Source: Congeria kusceri
Taxonomy: Eukaryota; Mollusca; Bivalvia; Myida; Dreissenidae
Assembly: GCA_027627225.1 (NCBI GenBank)
Contig: CM051029.1
Location: forward strand, 27,614,548-27,678,547
Length of the DNA: 64,000 bases
Reading direction: 5' to 3'
Part shown: positions 1-20,300 of the stretch, in pieces
How positions within the stretch are numbered: position 1 is the stretch's first letter
Layout of the letters: each line of letters begins with the position of its first letter
The notes under the pieces: model-generated
The model's input: the letters and a program-made list of their open reading frames with translations, nothing else
Database searches by the model: none
Told to the model about the DNA's origin: nothing
Made by a program: the position numbers and the translations under genes

Positions 1-124
1 AAGGTTGGACTGATTTCAGTTTGTAACAGCATTAGCGGTTTTTATGAATATGACTTTTTTCAAATTTGCAAAATATTGGACCGATCTTTGTTTGCAATAA
101 TGATTTCTGTTTTATAAATAAAAT

Positions 125-6928
<6,804 letters not shown>

Positions 6929-8144
6929 AAGAAATGACATTTGTAAATATTAGGACATTATTAAGAATTTTCTTAAAGCTGTTTGTGATAATTATGACAA
7001 AGTGTGCTTGGCTGAAAGTTGAGTTATTGTAGGCCATTCTTAGTTTTTGATCATCATACACATTGTGGGTACTTGATGTATACAAATTCACTTTTTGTAT
7101 TTGAAGATAATTATGGTAAAATAGTAAATCCTGGTTGCTGTTTTCATTTTTAATAGCATTTTAATTCATCAGTATTCTTCATTTTGACATTAAAAAACAT
7201 GTTGCCGTACCTTACAACATGTACATTCACATAAACAAGAATGTTGCGTTTAATATGTTGCTAAATGCTGCATCTACTGCCAAGACTGGGTTTTCACATT
7301 TGTCTATGCTTGTTCATTATTTCGCTAAATTGTTTAGCCTTGTTCTTTTCTTTCTTGAAATAACATTCAGGTTAGATATTTCAATGTATTTGGAATTTAT
7401 GAAGTATATTTTGCGATGCCATATAACAGGAATATTGCAATGTTTTATGTTTGTATGATATTGGCATTAACTGAAAATTGGGTATAAAATCACATAAAAG
7501 GGCTGTTTTTAAGAAAATTAATATATTTATTACAATTTTTATGAAAATCTGAATTATGTAGACATAAATATAATAATAATAATATACCGCTTGAATGATT
7601 ACTAGTGTATCATGAAAATCTGCATTGGATAGCCATCAATAAACTTGTAGAAGGCCAAGCACCCCGAGTTGTTATTATGAAAATCTGCATCAGGAAGACA
7701 TCAGTATAATGTGCATTTTGACTATGTTTTAGTATTTCTTTAAGCTGTAATGTTATTAATAATTGGTGATCTAATACGCAATTACATGTTTTGTTTATTA
7801 TCATCGACTGCTTCATATATTTTATGGTATTTTACTTTTTACACTTTCATACTAAAACACTGTGCTTTGTCATTTTGTATTTATTGAAAAAAAAAGAGAC
7901 ATTGTGTATTTCTGCTTAGTCTTTACTCATAAAGTATAAATAGAGAAATGTTTAATACCCTGAAACTGAGATGTGCCAAATATTGCATTTATTTTTATCA
8001 TTCCTGGTTTAATATGTTTCAATTCGAAGTAACTGCCTATGTTTTGACATTGTGATTTTCAAACAAATTAAAGTAAACAAAACAGTGAATAGGTGTTATT
8101 AATTGAGTTTAAATAACTGAGGCACTGTGTGTTACGTATGAGGC

Positions 8145-8372
8145 ATGTTGTGGGAAAACTTGGCTTAATGCATGTGCATAAAGTGTTGTGCGGGCTGCAC
8201 AGGCTGATCCGGGACGGCGCTTTCCGCCTGCAGTGGATTTATGTTTAGAAGAGACTTTTTTAAAACAGAATATACCATTAAAGTGGAAAGTGCCATCCCG
8301 GATCAGCCTATGCAGTCTGTAGGATGACACTTTATGTACATGCATTAAGCCTGGTTTTCCCATGACACGCCA
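8145..8372. mobile_element. Inverted-repeat (MITE-like) element, copy 3
   Basis: Begins TTGTGGGAAAACTTGGCTTA and ends CATTAAGCCTGGTTTTCCCA. The central segment is in reverse orientation relative to copies 1 and 2 (AGAAGAGACTTTTTTAAAAC). Confidence 0.8.
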
Positions 8373-8875
8373 CACGATATGGTTTATCCTCTTTGTGTTA
8401 GAACAGTTTAAATTGTAAATAAAAAGTCACTTTCATACTTTAAGGTGTTTATTTTGAAGAAGGCTCAAGCAAAACAAAACAAATGTCAACATTTGTGGAA
8501 TTTGAGGAGTCAATTCAGAGGCAAGTTGATCAGAGTAGACCGTTGTTTTCCACAAGACATCGAACTATCACATGAATTTAGTCAGTGTTCCCACTACTTT
8601 TCTTAAATGGGGTTTTATCAAGGCCCCTGTGCACATCTTCCTTATCGAAAATATATAGTAAGCTCTGAATTTTAATAAGATTTTCATAGAAATTGGGGGT
8701 TTCATTGCTAAAACAGTGGGTATCACACCCCAAAATGAGGGTTTTGGGGAACTCTGTTTACATGGCATCACTCGTCTTCAAGCATTCAGACAAATGCAGG
8801 CGGAGTTAAACCGCATAATTTCGTGGCAGGTATACATGTAAACCACTACTCTGTGTTAGTTCAGATATGCCAACC

Positions 8876-9667
8876 AGGGTCCATATCCATCAACCCATTC
8901 TTAGAGGTTAGAATAAAGAACAGACTGAAAGTCATGTAAATATATGTCTGCGTTTGCAAATATTCTGGTCACCAATGCTGACTGTTTATATGTCCTTAAC
9001 AAATTGTTCTAAATAAAGAATGGTGTAATAAGAATGTGTGAATTCCAAGTATGATTCAAATTTAAAGTGCTTTTAGACTTTAGCATATTCAAGATTGTTC
9101 TTTATTCTTAGACCAAATAAAAAATAGTTCTGTTTCTGGTCTCCAACCCAAAAAAGTAAGGGTAGGTAGGTAGGGATTTTATTTTTATTTATTTTATTTT
9201 TTTATGATGAGGGGATGGTGTGTGTTCCATATAGGTGTCTTCAGATCTGACATCTGAAAAGATTAGTAATGTGTTCACAGATTGCAAAATCCTTATCCCA
9301 AACTGATCGACCAACATGCCGACATAACTGCCTGTTAAAAGTTGAAAAACTACCAGTAAACAACCATGTAAGAATTCAAAGGCAATGCCCAACTTTTCTG
9401 AAAACAATACCCCTGAAATAAATTTAAAACAAAATAAAGATAAAAGTATTTAGTGCGACTGAAGTACCTTTGGTGCCGAACATTTCCCTTAAAATCTTGT
9501 TTAGTAAAATGAGCGAAAAGAAAAGTTATGGGTGGAAAGAAAAAGAAAATAAACATTTTTTTGGAGCAAAAGTAAAGGGTAGGAAGGGAGACCAGAAACG
9601 GGACTATTTTTATTTGGGGCCTTAGTCCTACATCTAAGAATGCATGTAGGTTGGTGAATAAGGGCCC
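8876..9667. mobile_element. Nested foldback elements
   Basis: Outer arms: AGGGTCCATATCCATCAACC near 8877 against the reverse complement of GGTTGGTGAATAAGGGCCC near 9650. Inner arms (9113-9617): CCAAATAAAAAATAGTTCTG plus TTTCTGGTCTCC against GGGAGACCAGAAACGGGAC plus TATTTTTATTTGG. No transposase is visible. Confidence 0.6.
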
Positions 9668-9925
9668 AGGGCTGGTATTCACAAAGCTCCTAAGGGAAAT
9701 CTTAAGTTGTACTTAAGTGGAAATTTCAGATCAAATTTTCTATGTAAAATCAAAAGACTTCTGTACACAGAAGGCTGCAATACTAAACATATAAGCAATA
9801 TTTACAATTTTACAACATTTGATGTTAAAAGACCTATACACCAAACAGCCAGAGACTTGAGGAATTTTAAGAATTTAAGGAAATTACTTAAGTTTTCCTA
9901 AGAAGCTTTGTGAATACGAGCCCAG
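9668..9925. mobile_element. Foldback (MITE-like) element with ~38-bp terminal inverted repeats
   Basis: Left end GGCTGGTATTCACAAAGCTC and CTAAGGGAAATCTTAAGT match the reverse complement of ACTTAAGTTTTCCTAAG plus AAGCTTTGTGAATACGAGCC at the right end. Confidence 0.75.
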
Positions 9926-10236
9926 TTACACGAATCACAGCTTTACGAGCCCAGTTACACGAATCACAGCTTCACGAGCCCAGTTACACGAATCACAGCT
10001 TTACGAGCCCAGTTACACGAATCACAGCTTCACGAGCCCAGTTACACGAATCACAGCTTTACGAGCCCAGTTACACGAATCACAGCTTCACGAGCCCAGT
10101 TACACGAATCACAGCTTCACGAGCCCAGTTACACGAATCACAGCTTTACGAGCCCAGTTACACGAATCACAGCTTTACGAGCCCAGTTACACGAATCACA
10201 GCTTTACGAGCCCAGTTACACGAATCACAGCTTCAG
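9918..10236. repeat. 29-bp tandem array, about 11 copies
   Basis: Unit GAGCCCAGTTACACGAATCA + CAGCTTTAC; units differ mainly by TTTAC/TTCAC. It starts inside the right terminus of the foldback element 9668-9925. The frame is open but this is not a gene. Confidence 0.95.
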
Positions 10237-10724
10237 ACTTAACACATTTTGTTCGCATGATCTGTACTGTAGCTAGTCAGTATCATGCACACAAAAACTA
10301 TGATAACTAGTTTTATTTTTGTTGTATAGCCACCTTGTGATATATTTTGTATGCATGATGTTCTGATAATTGTTTATTTTGTACTTTATTAAGTTTTTTA
10401 AGTTTTTATTTTGATTTTATGTCAGGAAAAAATACCTATTATAAAATATACGTTATTTATATGGTTGTCACAATGAATGTTCGAGTTAATGATAAGAGTC
10501 TTTTGTTATATTTTTTATAAGTTTATTGTACAAGTATGTAGTATAGTAAATGTAGTAAACTATGAAACTTTTGTTTTGCATGTATGATACAGAATTTTGA
10601 TTGGACTATTAAAATATTTTAATCTAATGTTTATATTAATATGGAGGTGTCGTAATTATACACATCTATAATATAAACCGTATCCATGTGGGGCATATTA
10701 TTTCATGGTGGAGACTTAAGTAGA

Positions 10725-10965
10725 AAAGAGAAATCGTACCTTTATAATAGCGAGCTTTGACACTGATAACTCAAAAAGATTGTTATATAAAAAGAAATTA
10801 TACATTTATAATCGTGAGCGTTGACATTGATAGCATAAAAGGTCCTTATACTGAGAAAATTATATCTTTATAATAGTGAATGTTGACATTAATAGTATAA
10901 AAAGGCTTTGACATGGAGAGGAATTATACATTTATAATACTGAGCTGTGACATTGACAACATGTC
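10725..10965. repeat. Degenerate ~70-bp tandem repeat
   Basis: About four units built around ATTATACATTTATAAT, followed by GTGAGC(G/T)TTGACATTGATA; intergenic. Confidence 0.65.
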
Positions 10966-11814
10966 ATTCTAGTGAATTAAGTTATACAATGTACCGTTAT
11001 ACTACTGCGCCTTGCTATAGATACTACTAGTAATTACTTTATGGCGTTCTACAAATTTAATAGAACTAAATTCGTGGAGGCGAGTCAAATATTGCCACAT
11101 GAAAAAGTCAATTTTAATCAGCCGATTCAAGATGCTAGTACAACATGTTAAACCATAAGGGCCATTAATTTGTTATATTAATTGATTAACGGATTTTTGT
11201 GGAAAAAGTTTTGAGGAAAAAAAATACCATCTTGAAATACAAAGTGTTTAAGCGTTCATATTTACACATTTAATAAATATTTCTGGCATAGCCCTTCATC
11301 AGTATAATTAAAAACACAGTGTTACCACATTATGGGCGCAGCCACTTTTAACGTAATTCAAAACAAATCAAAAACTTTTCTACGGAAACAATAATGTATA
11401 AAAGTACATAAAAAGTAGAGTTAAGCAATGATGTCAGCTTCAATTGTATAATTAAAAATATCGTTCTATTTGGTATTACTTTCACTTGTTTAAAATAAGA
11501 GCATGTACTGATTAATTATAGGCGGCACAATTCAGTTATGCTTTTGAGGCTTTTGATTTGGAAACTAATTTTTCTCTGTATTGTTTTCAATATTGGGCTA
11601 CGAATCCGTTAACCAAGTTATACAAAACTAATTGGCCTAAGAGGACAATAAACAATGAATGAAATAAGACCAAAGCAACGGATGTTATATTTCTGATAAG
11701 CCAGCAAATTTCTTTCCTTCTAGTATTTACAAATCACAATTATGTTGCTTAGTTCACAAAGTAAACACCAGTTGGCAATAATATCTATAACACTATATTA
11801 ATATCGTCGCGTCT
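10966..11814. other. Intergenic, nothing recognised
   Basis: AT-rich DNA between the ANKRD42 and aGPCR genes with no open frame, splice-compatible exon or clear repeat that I could recognise. Confidence 0.5.
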
Positions 11815-12100
11815 TTTCATCACCGCATGGTGGGAAATCGCCACGTGGTTTGGACGTGGGTGTTTAAGTTTCGCGCCTTTTTAATTGCTCCGTCGAAGAT
11901 TTATATGTGATGACGGGAACTGTGGATGACTTTAATGGTGAATTCTGTCAACGGACATCCATGGCCCGATTCCAATTTGCTTATGGCGTGGAAAACGGCG
12001 ACATCTCGCTTCATTTCATTGGCGACATTTCACGAGGAGCTCTGAAAACGTAGCGACGTTACGATACACACAGTTTTTGTTCGCTGTGATATGCTACATT
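11815..12100 (+). promoter_or_regulatory. Possible promoter region of the aGPCR gene
   Basis: This stretch is clearly richer in CpG (CGTCGCGTC, GCCACGTGG, TTTCGCGCC, CGTAGCGACG) than the AT-rich DNA either side, and lies 125-410 bp before the signal-peptide ATG. I see no convincing TATA box. Inference from composition and position only. Confidence 0.35.
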
Positions 12101-12224
12101 TTTAAACGGAATAATAGGACTTCATATATTGCAAAACAAATACTAAAAAAAACTATAAAATTATGAATTAGTATAAGGCTGCTGAAATGTGACTTACCAT
12201 ATACCGGACTTGTGTTGAAACAAA

Positions 12225-12270
12225 ATGAAAGCATTGCTGTTGCTGTCGGTGTTGCTCGCCGGATGTACAG
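12225..12270 (+). CDS. aGPCR exon 1, signal peptide
   Basis: ATG followed by KALLLLSVLLAGCT, a compact secretory signal; donor GTAGTT at 12271, phase 1. I chose this ATG because it begins a hydrophobic leader whose phase fits exon 2. A GC-richer stretch lies 150-400 bp upstream. Confidence 0.75.
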
Positions 12271-15200
12271 GTAGTTGTCATTTCAAATTGCTCTCTTTGC
12301 CTCACATTCGCTGTTCAGAGCATCTAGATCTGTCGTTGTAAGACAATTTTCTTGCGGCGGCATCAATTGAACGATTATTTTGTTTACACTTTTGGTATTT
12401 TCACGTGACACTTCATTCCAAATTTATGATAACATTACGATTTTAAAAATAAAATATACTTAAACGTATACACTTATTATGATTGAGTACATAGAGTAAA
12501 TATAATACAAAGATAAAACAACTTTGAAACATACAAACATGATGATATAATTATATAAATTAATTTTAAAAATAGGCAAAATGTAAATGGAAGTTTCGCA
12601 ATTTTCAGGTTGGTTTATATTTATCACAAGCTGTTTACACCATGTGAAAATTTTATTTGTGTACTTCTCGCATTTTATGTTTCTACAGGGTTTAATACAC
12701 ATTGTGTGCTTTCTGGACGACCTTAAAGTAATTGCATGCGATTTCGTTATAGTTCACACAACTGGGATTCATATGTTACTTTTTTTTCGTTTGTAGACAA
12801 TATTTTCGCATATTGGTTTAGCATATTTTTTTTTTTTTCCGTTATAAATGTACTAAAAAGGTACACGCTATTAGAGAAAGCTCCTGAGCGATATAGCAAG
12901 CCCGGAGCTACACCCGGATCACTGGTTGTTCCACTCGGCTGTCCGTCTGGGCTTGTCAACAAAGAAATACTGATTATCTGTTAAAACTTAATACATTTTT
13001 TAGTTGTTTTTTTTACAAATGGCAAACGAAAAGGCAATGTTTGAAAACCTAACTTAGATGCATGCAAATTATATATAAAAACAAACAGATTTACCTTTTT
13101 ATTAGAAAAAAATCTATGAATTGGCACGGCTTTCCCGCTGTTCTTTTTTAACAGACCATGTACCTTGTCTGATCATAATCATTCCTTAACCAACGTTTTT
13201 GTCATTTGCTTTTGGGTTTCTCCAAAGTGCATGCCCTCAATCCCGTCTTTTCCACGCCTGACTTCCACGTCATTGATGGGAAATGCACGTGGACTGGAAG
13301 TGGCGGGAACTTGTCGTCTGCCAACCGGACATGTCGAGCAGACGGAGGCGCCATATTTACCTTCAACGACATGGACGGAGCCACGGAAGCGCTGCTGCAG
13401 TTAAACATATGTAAGTCTTTTTAGTTTTACATTAAGCGAATTGTATAAATCGTATTTTTCTCTATAAAGCCCTCTGGTACAACCACTTCAACGGAGCCGT
13501 AGAAGCTGCAGCAGTTAAACGTATGTAAGTCTTTTAGCTTTACAGAACCAAGACTTTTGCATAAATCTTATTGAGCTCTATAGAGCAGATCTAACTCTAA
13601 ATATTATCGTTGGTTCTAACGTTATGGACGGAGTCAAAGCTGAACATACAGTATATAAGTGTTTTGAGCTATACGCATCCACGGTATGTCTTATAGTGCT
13701 TTGATTTTACTTCGATCTTTAAATAAGATCTCTAAATATTGTCCCTGCCACACAGTTATACGATTCAACATCAATTACCTCAGTCAAGGTTTGTCTGTTA
13801 ATTAACAACTTTTACGCAAAACACAAATTGGGCACTCTGCCAAATTGGTTGCACGATTTTGAAAGAGCTTAATACTTGGCGTAGGTCTGCGGACTATGAG
13901 TGCTTTCTATAGTAAAATATTCGTAAAAATAAACGGGCAACTCAAACCTGTAACACTTGGGCAACCGGAATATATATCGCAATATACCGGTATGGCCATC
14001 CATACCGGTATTGCATTTCATAGATTTAAAGCTGAATTCGTATTTTCACAAATACACGTATTTGTACATTGTAAATATCATGTAAACGTGTGGTCGCTTT
14101 TAATATTTCTTCGAACACTTCCAGCACAAACCACTGCCGTTTTCATCGGCGCCATTGTGAACCTCGTGAACAATTCCCGCTGTTTTGATTGGCTCTCCCG
14201 TCCTGGCACGTGGAACGATTCGCTGAACGAACGCTTTGTAGGTGTCAACAACGCGGACAATGCGGATAAACGTTGCATCAAACTAGAGAAGGGCGCACTT
14301 CTTCTGGAAGACTGCAGAACACCGATGGCTGTAACTGTTTGCGAAAAAGGTAAGGGAAACTGTGGATGAAGTAATAGTTAGAACATATCAAGTAAAATCT
14401 TATTGTATAAGAAAGGGTGGAACGAGCGCAGGGCGAACTTAATAAGTTCTAACTTTCTTAAAACATAATCTACATTTTGATTGATCGAGCACATGTACAT
14501 CATCAGAACATGGGAATAATATATATCCACATATGGTAATGTTTCCTACAAATTCTGAGAATGCGAGGTTCCAAATTGCCAAAAAATAAGATCCGTTAAA
14601 ATCATGCTCTTAAATATTACATTTAAAGGGTGTTAATATGCAAGCTGATTGGCTGAAAATATAGGTTATGTTTTAAAATAGGTTAACTTTGTGTAAATGT
14701 GCAAGCGGAATCTTTGTTAGGAATGTATAGTATAACTGTGTGCAAAATTATATATGCGAAAAGCAAGGATATTGGTAAAAGTACTATTTGCTAAAATCAT
14801 AAAAAGCGGTTAAAGAAACTGAGTAAAAATATTAATTAAAGAAAATAAACGAAGTGTCAAAAAGCCACGAGGGAACTGTGCGTTAAAATGAAAATCGGTT
14901 AAGATCTCTTTTTTTAATGCGCGAATAAAACATTAGGAGAAACTGTTTGAAAATGGTAAGAGTAAGAAGTGTGTGTGTGAAAACAGTCACAGAAAACTGT
15001 CAAAAAGCTATGCTTGCTATTGTCCGGACGGGTCTCTTTATAATGTATTAATATTACAATATTGATGGACATATTTTAGAAAGGTTAACATTAAGAATAA
15101 AAAGTTAAAATCGAATAATAACAATAATAAGACATAAACGTTTTTAACTGCGTTTCTTGGGATAGCCTTAAATTAGGTTATAATTGTCTTAATTCCTGAC

Positions 15201-17327
15201 CGAATTAAGATTTGCTGAAAAGTTTTCAACGAAAGGTATTTTCGTAGCATTTCAGACACTGATATAGCGGCATGCTGAACAATCTCGGTTTTCTTCTACA
15301 AACTGTTTTTTTATATAGATTTTCAATAGTTTGGTATATATAATTTAGATTTTTAAACATACTTACACAAACACAAAGGCTTCTTTTTCAAAGGGAATAA
15401 CAAAGGGTGTGAGAGCAAATCACGGTTGCTGCACAGCGAACCACAAGACCCCGTGTTCAACTTCGGACATAGCTTGGGCGCTGTGGAAACAACAGCGCCC
15501 GCGACGTTTCAAACGCAAGCTGACACCACCGCAACGTCTCAGGCAGCACCGGAAAAGGACAACATTAATGATACCGTCAACGATGTCGCGCATGATGGGC
15601 TTGGGGGCGATCTCAACAACAAAACCTCCAGAGCTAATGACGAAAACTCGGTGATTGCTGCTAGTGGCATAGGCGGTGAAGCTACCCCAACAACAACTTC
15701 TTTACGCCGGTCTGATGTGTCAGTGTCCGGTTCGACTTCAATGGACGCGTCAAAATCGACCGTCTCATCTCCGTCGAAAAATACGCCCCAGACGATAAAA
15801 GGATCAACGCCGTCACCGGAAAGCGATGTTCACGGCATAGTATCTGATGACGTATCCGTGATAGACGACGGAATTCCGACATGCACAACAACTTCCTCCC
15901 ATAGGCCTACACCGGAAAGCGTGACGTCATTGATGACGTCAACACCAATGACGTCAACAGCAGCGCCACCTACTGTTCAAACAGTACCCACCGGATGTCC
16001 CGACGGTGACGGAACAAACTGCAACAGCATCGCGCAAATCGGCTTAAACAGCAACGAGATTCTGCAGAATGTGCCCAATGGAGAGAATGGCACAAAAACC
16101 ATAGAATTCTCAGAGCTTCTGAACGAAATTCTAGAGAAACACAACATTTCATTGCAGCGGCAGATGACGACTAGCACGGCCTACCCAAAGCCCACACCTC
16201 TTGTCTTCCCGGGACATTTTCCCGGGCACCCCATCAGCGCGCTGAACGGTCACGTGAGTGCTAACAGCTCCGTGCCAATCACCGAGGTGATGTTCCGCGT
16301 GTCAGAAGTGCAGACCGGCTCGGTATATACTCTTACATTTATCTTCATTTTTGTTGCAATTAACCACGCGTTTGGCATACACATTTCGGTTTAAACGGTA
16401 CAAACTGTACAAACCGTTGATAACAATCCGACAATGCCCATATATACGTTTATACTAGTAAGGCATTTGTATTTTTACATTCCAAAACACCCACCTATAA
16501 CTGTGCTCTAACTTGTATAATTATATTATCTCAATGACTTACTTGTCTACGTGACTCTTACACGCTCTGTACTAATTGTTCACGCACCGCTCGTGTATTT
16601 CTGTTTTCTTTTAAACACCAAATCGCAACAACAAACGCAGAACAAGCCGTTGTCGTCTGGCATCTAGACGTTTCCTGCACAACAAATGTTAACTTCTCGG
16701 GTAGGAAAATGGTATATAAACAATTCACGAGCATTTGTCGTATGCCTCCATTTGTCGTCTGCGTCGTCTGTCTCTATTGGGCGTCTGCCACCACTTGTCG
16801 TGTGCCTTCATTTGGCGTCTGCCTCCATGTGTCGTCTGCCTCCACTTGTCGTCTGTCTCCATTTATCGTGTGCCACCATTTGTCGTCTGCCTCCATTTGT
16901 CGTCTGCGTCGTCTGCCTCCATTTGTCGTCTGCGCCGTCTGCCTCCATTTGTCGTGTGCCTCCATTTGGTGTCTGCCTCCACTTGTCTTCTGCGTCCATT
17001 TGTCTTCTGCTTCCATTTGTCGTCTGTCTTCATTGTTTGTCTGCATCCATTTGTAGGGGGGGTCAGGGAGTGGCAGACCTCCATTGCTGTCAGACAGTCA
17101 CGTGATCAGCTCACCGGAACTGTACAATCTGACTCTTCTGCTGCACGCGCTGCGAGAGGAGACACGGGTCAACCACACCACCATCGAAGTAAGTATTCAT
17201 TTTACTGTTTAATAAAATAATAATAATAATAATAATAATAATAAACATAATAATAATAATTATTATTATAATGATAATAATAAATAATGACAGTTAATAT
17301 AATAATAATAATAATAAATAATGACAA

Positions 17328-17390
<63 letters not shown>

Positions 17391-20300
17391 TGTTATTACT
17401 ATTGTTATTATTTCTATAATTACATACCACTACTGCTACATGTACGACTACATGTACTACAACATGTACTACTACATGTACTCCTACTACTAGTACTACT
17501 ACTACTAATAATATTTTTGTTATTTTAAAAATTATTATCATCATCATAATCATCATCATCAGCAGCAGCATTTTTTTACTTTGTTTAATTTAAGTTTTGG
17601 TGTCGAGTACCTAAAACAGCATAGTTTCCTTTGCTTGCAACGTTCAGTTTCGGCTTATCAAATAAGATAGATGGAATTATTTATTTATTTAAAATAATTA
17701 GATCTTAATATCGCTGAAATTCCAATATTAAAAATAACCATATAAACACAAGTCATTGGGTAAGCAGTGGGCATGCGCACGTGCATGCGCTTCTCAAAAT
17801 TTAAAAAATTATTTTTTAGAAATTTGCTGAAACAGTGTCCAACACGGTTGCTAGCAGTACAGTTTTGGCCGAGTCCAGCGAAATCAAGGTTTGCTCTACT
17901 TGAATATTTTAAATGTTCAACGATTTGTTCAAAGAGCTTTCCGCAAAGCTTGCTATTGACACACATGACAAGTTTTGATAATGAAGAAGCGGTAAGGAAA
18001 ATGCTCAATATTAAAGTCATAATTATTACTAATTCGGTCCGTCAAACCGGCCCCAAGTAAAACCTAGCCCAGGTTAAACTGATCCCCTAAAAGTCAAAAC
18101 AGCCCCACGTTTTTACATTGATCAGACCGGCACGGAAATGTGAAAAGACAGAAATGTGAAAGGACAGTGGGGGAATTTTTTTTTTCTTTGGGGGGGGGGG
18201 GGGGGGATTGCGTTTGACTTTAGGCCGGTTTTGCCTGCTGCAATTTATTTTTCTTCAGTTACCAAATCATCCACTGTAAATGCAAGCGATTTGTTGCGGA
18301 AGCACACAATATTGGTACATTGCTGTATCGTTCAATAATTAGGGCAAGTACGTACTGCAACGACGTTTTTGTAATTATTCAAGACCGGAAAATGTGACAA
18401 TAAAAAAGCAATACATTTTTGTTAAATTGACTATTTACGGAATTCTCCACTGTAATTGACTCGTTGATGACGTCTAGAAAAGTTTTAAGGTGAGAAAAAC
18501 AAACGGAAATATGTAAATGTAAATTATATGCGGTATCGTCACAGGGCGACGCTTTCGTGGACATAATGAGGGTGGCCGAACACCTCGCGGACAGGTTGGA
18601 TGCCGCCATGGGGCGCGTGGACGTCAGCACGGATAGTATTGGTAAGACGGCCCCATGCGCATGCAGCAGGAACTTGCAGCTATTATATTAAAAAATCCCA
18701 ACTTTCGCAACTTTCGATGTGTCTATTAAAGTAAATTAGGTAGGGGTGGTGGGACACACCCCGGATCTTCAAATAACGCTTATAAACTTCAATATACGTG
18801 TACATGCGCATTCTTATCGGATATTTCTTCAACTTAATGTTGTACGTTTAAGCTATTTATTTATAAAAAAAAAAGTTTTTAATATTGTTTTCCTTTAAAG
18901 ACTTTTCCAGCCATGTTGTGACATCATGCGACCAAACGGCCTTACCAATTGTCGCGATAGCGGACAAACCGGGATCGGACATAACGGCTACTCTCACCGG
19001 AAACGTCTACAGCTATCTGAATACGTCAGGTCGGGGACCTTTTTTTTTGTCTATGTATATCAATGATGATTTTTATTCATTTCTATCGAAGTCATCTGTA
19101 CTGTCCACATGGAAATAACCTTACCACCCCAGATTAGTATTCAAAGAAAAGAAAAAAATAATCAGACCAATTTTTACGCCAATTATCAATGTCCTTTTGT
19201 ATTTCGGTGGAGCACAGTCATTTTAAGCGTTGCTGTGACAAAAATGTGTGAAAACATCTTTAATTACTGACAATGTTTTTTACTAAGTTATTTTTGTTTG
19301 TTCTGTCATTTGGTCATTAGGAAATCCCGAAAGGTCTTGATAACACAACTTGCCTAGATCCTCACATATAATATTGACGTTATGGTAATCGATCTTTTCA
19401 GATTTTGTTTTAATGACAACTTAATGTTTTAACCGCCACAATGCGTTTGTAATTATGTTATAACGTTTGCAGAAATTCGAATTTCCACCGTTACATACCA
19501 CGGCGTGAAGTCGTTCGTTAAGGCCACGAGTGCGCATGTCAGCAGTCACGTGATGGCGGTCACAGTGTATGCAATTAATGGTATGTAGGTCACAGTGTAT
19601 GTAATTAATGGTATGTAGGTCACAGTGTATGTAATTAATGGAATGTATGTCACAGTGTATGCAATCAATAATTTGTATGTCACAATGTATAATGGTATGT
19701 AGGTCACAGTGTACGCAATTCCTGTACTGTAGGGCACAGTGTATGCAGTCAATCGAATATAGGTCACAGTGTATGCAATTTATGGTATGTAGGTCACAGT
19801 GCATGCAATTAATAGTAAGTATGTCACAGTGTATGTGATTAATTGTATATAGGCCACAGTGTATGCAATTAATTGTACAAAGGTTGGCCACAGTGTATGC
19901 AATTTAATGTATTTAGATTACAGTATACGTAGCGTGAGATTATTTCAAGTGAGCGTAAGGGCGTGATTTAACGTCTGAAAGCGCGAGACTTGACTGCTAT
20001 GTTGACGGTACAGCGCACGCAATAACTGATGTGTCAGCGACCAATACGTTTAATATCGACCGTAATAAAATATATAAAATAATATTTAAGGAGGAAAAAT
20101 AAGGTAACTAATTATTCGTTTTGCAGGGAATCGGACAAGAAAGCGTGCTTTGAACACAGAGGGCGCTATCACCTTTGAAATGAAGACCTTTGTATCTAAG
20201 GTAAGAAACCATGTATCTATATATTTGTGAATTGTAGCTTTAAGTGTTTTGCATAACAACAACAACAACAACAACACCAACACAGATTGCAACAGCAGCA

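Noticed and set aside
9910..10242. 110-codon repetitive open frame
   Set aside because: It is a translated 29-bp tandem array; no start context, no domain and the frame is a by-product of the unit sequence.
12856..12962. Possible extra aGPCR exon (PGATPGSLVVPLGCPSGL)
   Set aside because: The frame looks protein-like, but the phase-1 reading hits TAG and no donor follows.
16686..17220. Several overlapping frames of 90-161 codons on both strands
   Set aside because: They translate the TCCATTTGTCGTCTGCC minisatellite in every phase; only the exon 5 portion (17057-17188) is supported.
19421..19891. 156-codon Cys/His-repeat frame on the minus strand
   Set aside because: Antisense translation of the 30-bp exon-8-derived array; the CxH pattern looks zinc-finger-like but lacks the spacing of any zinc finger.
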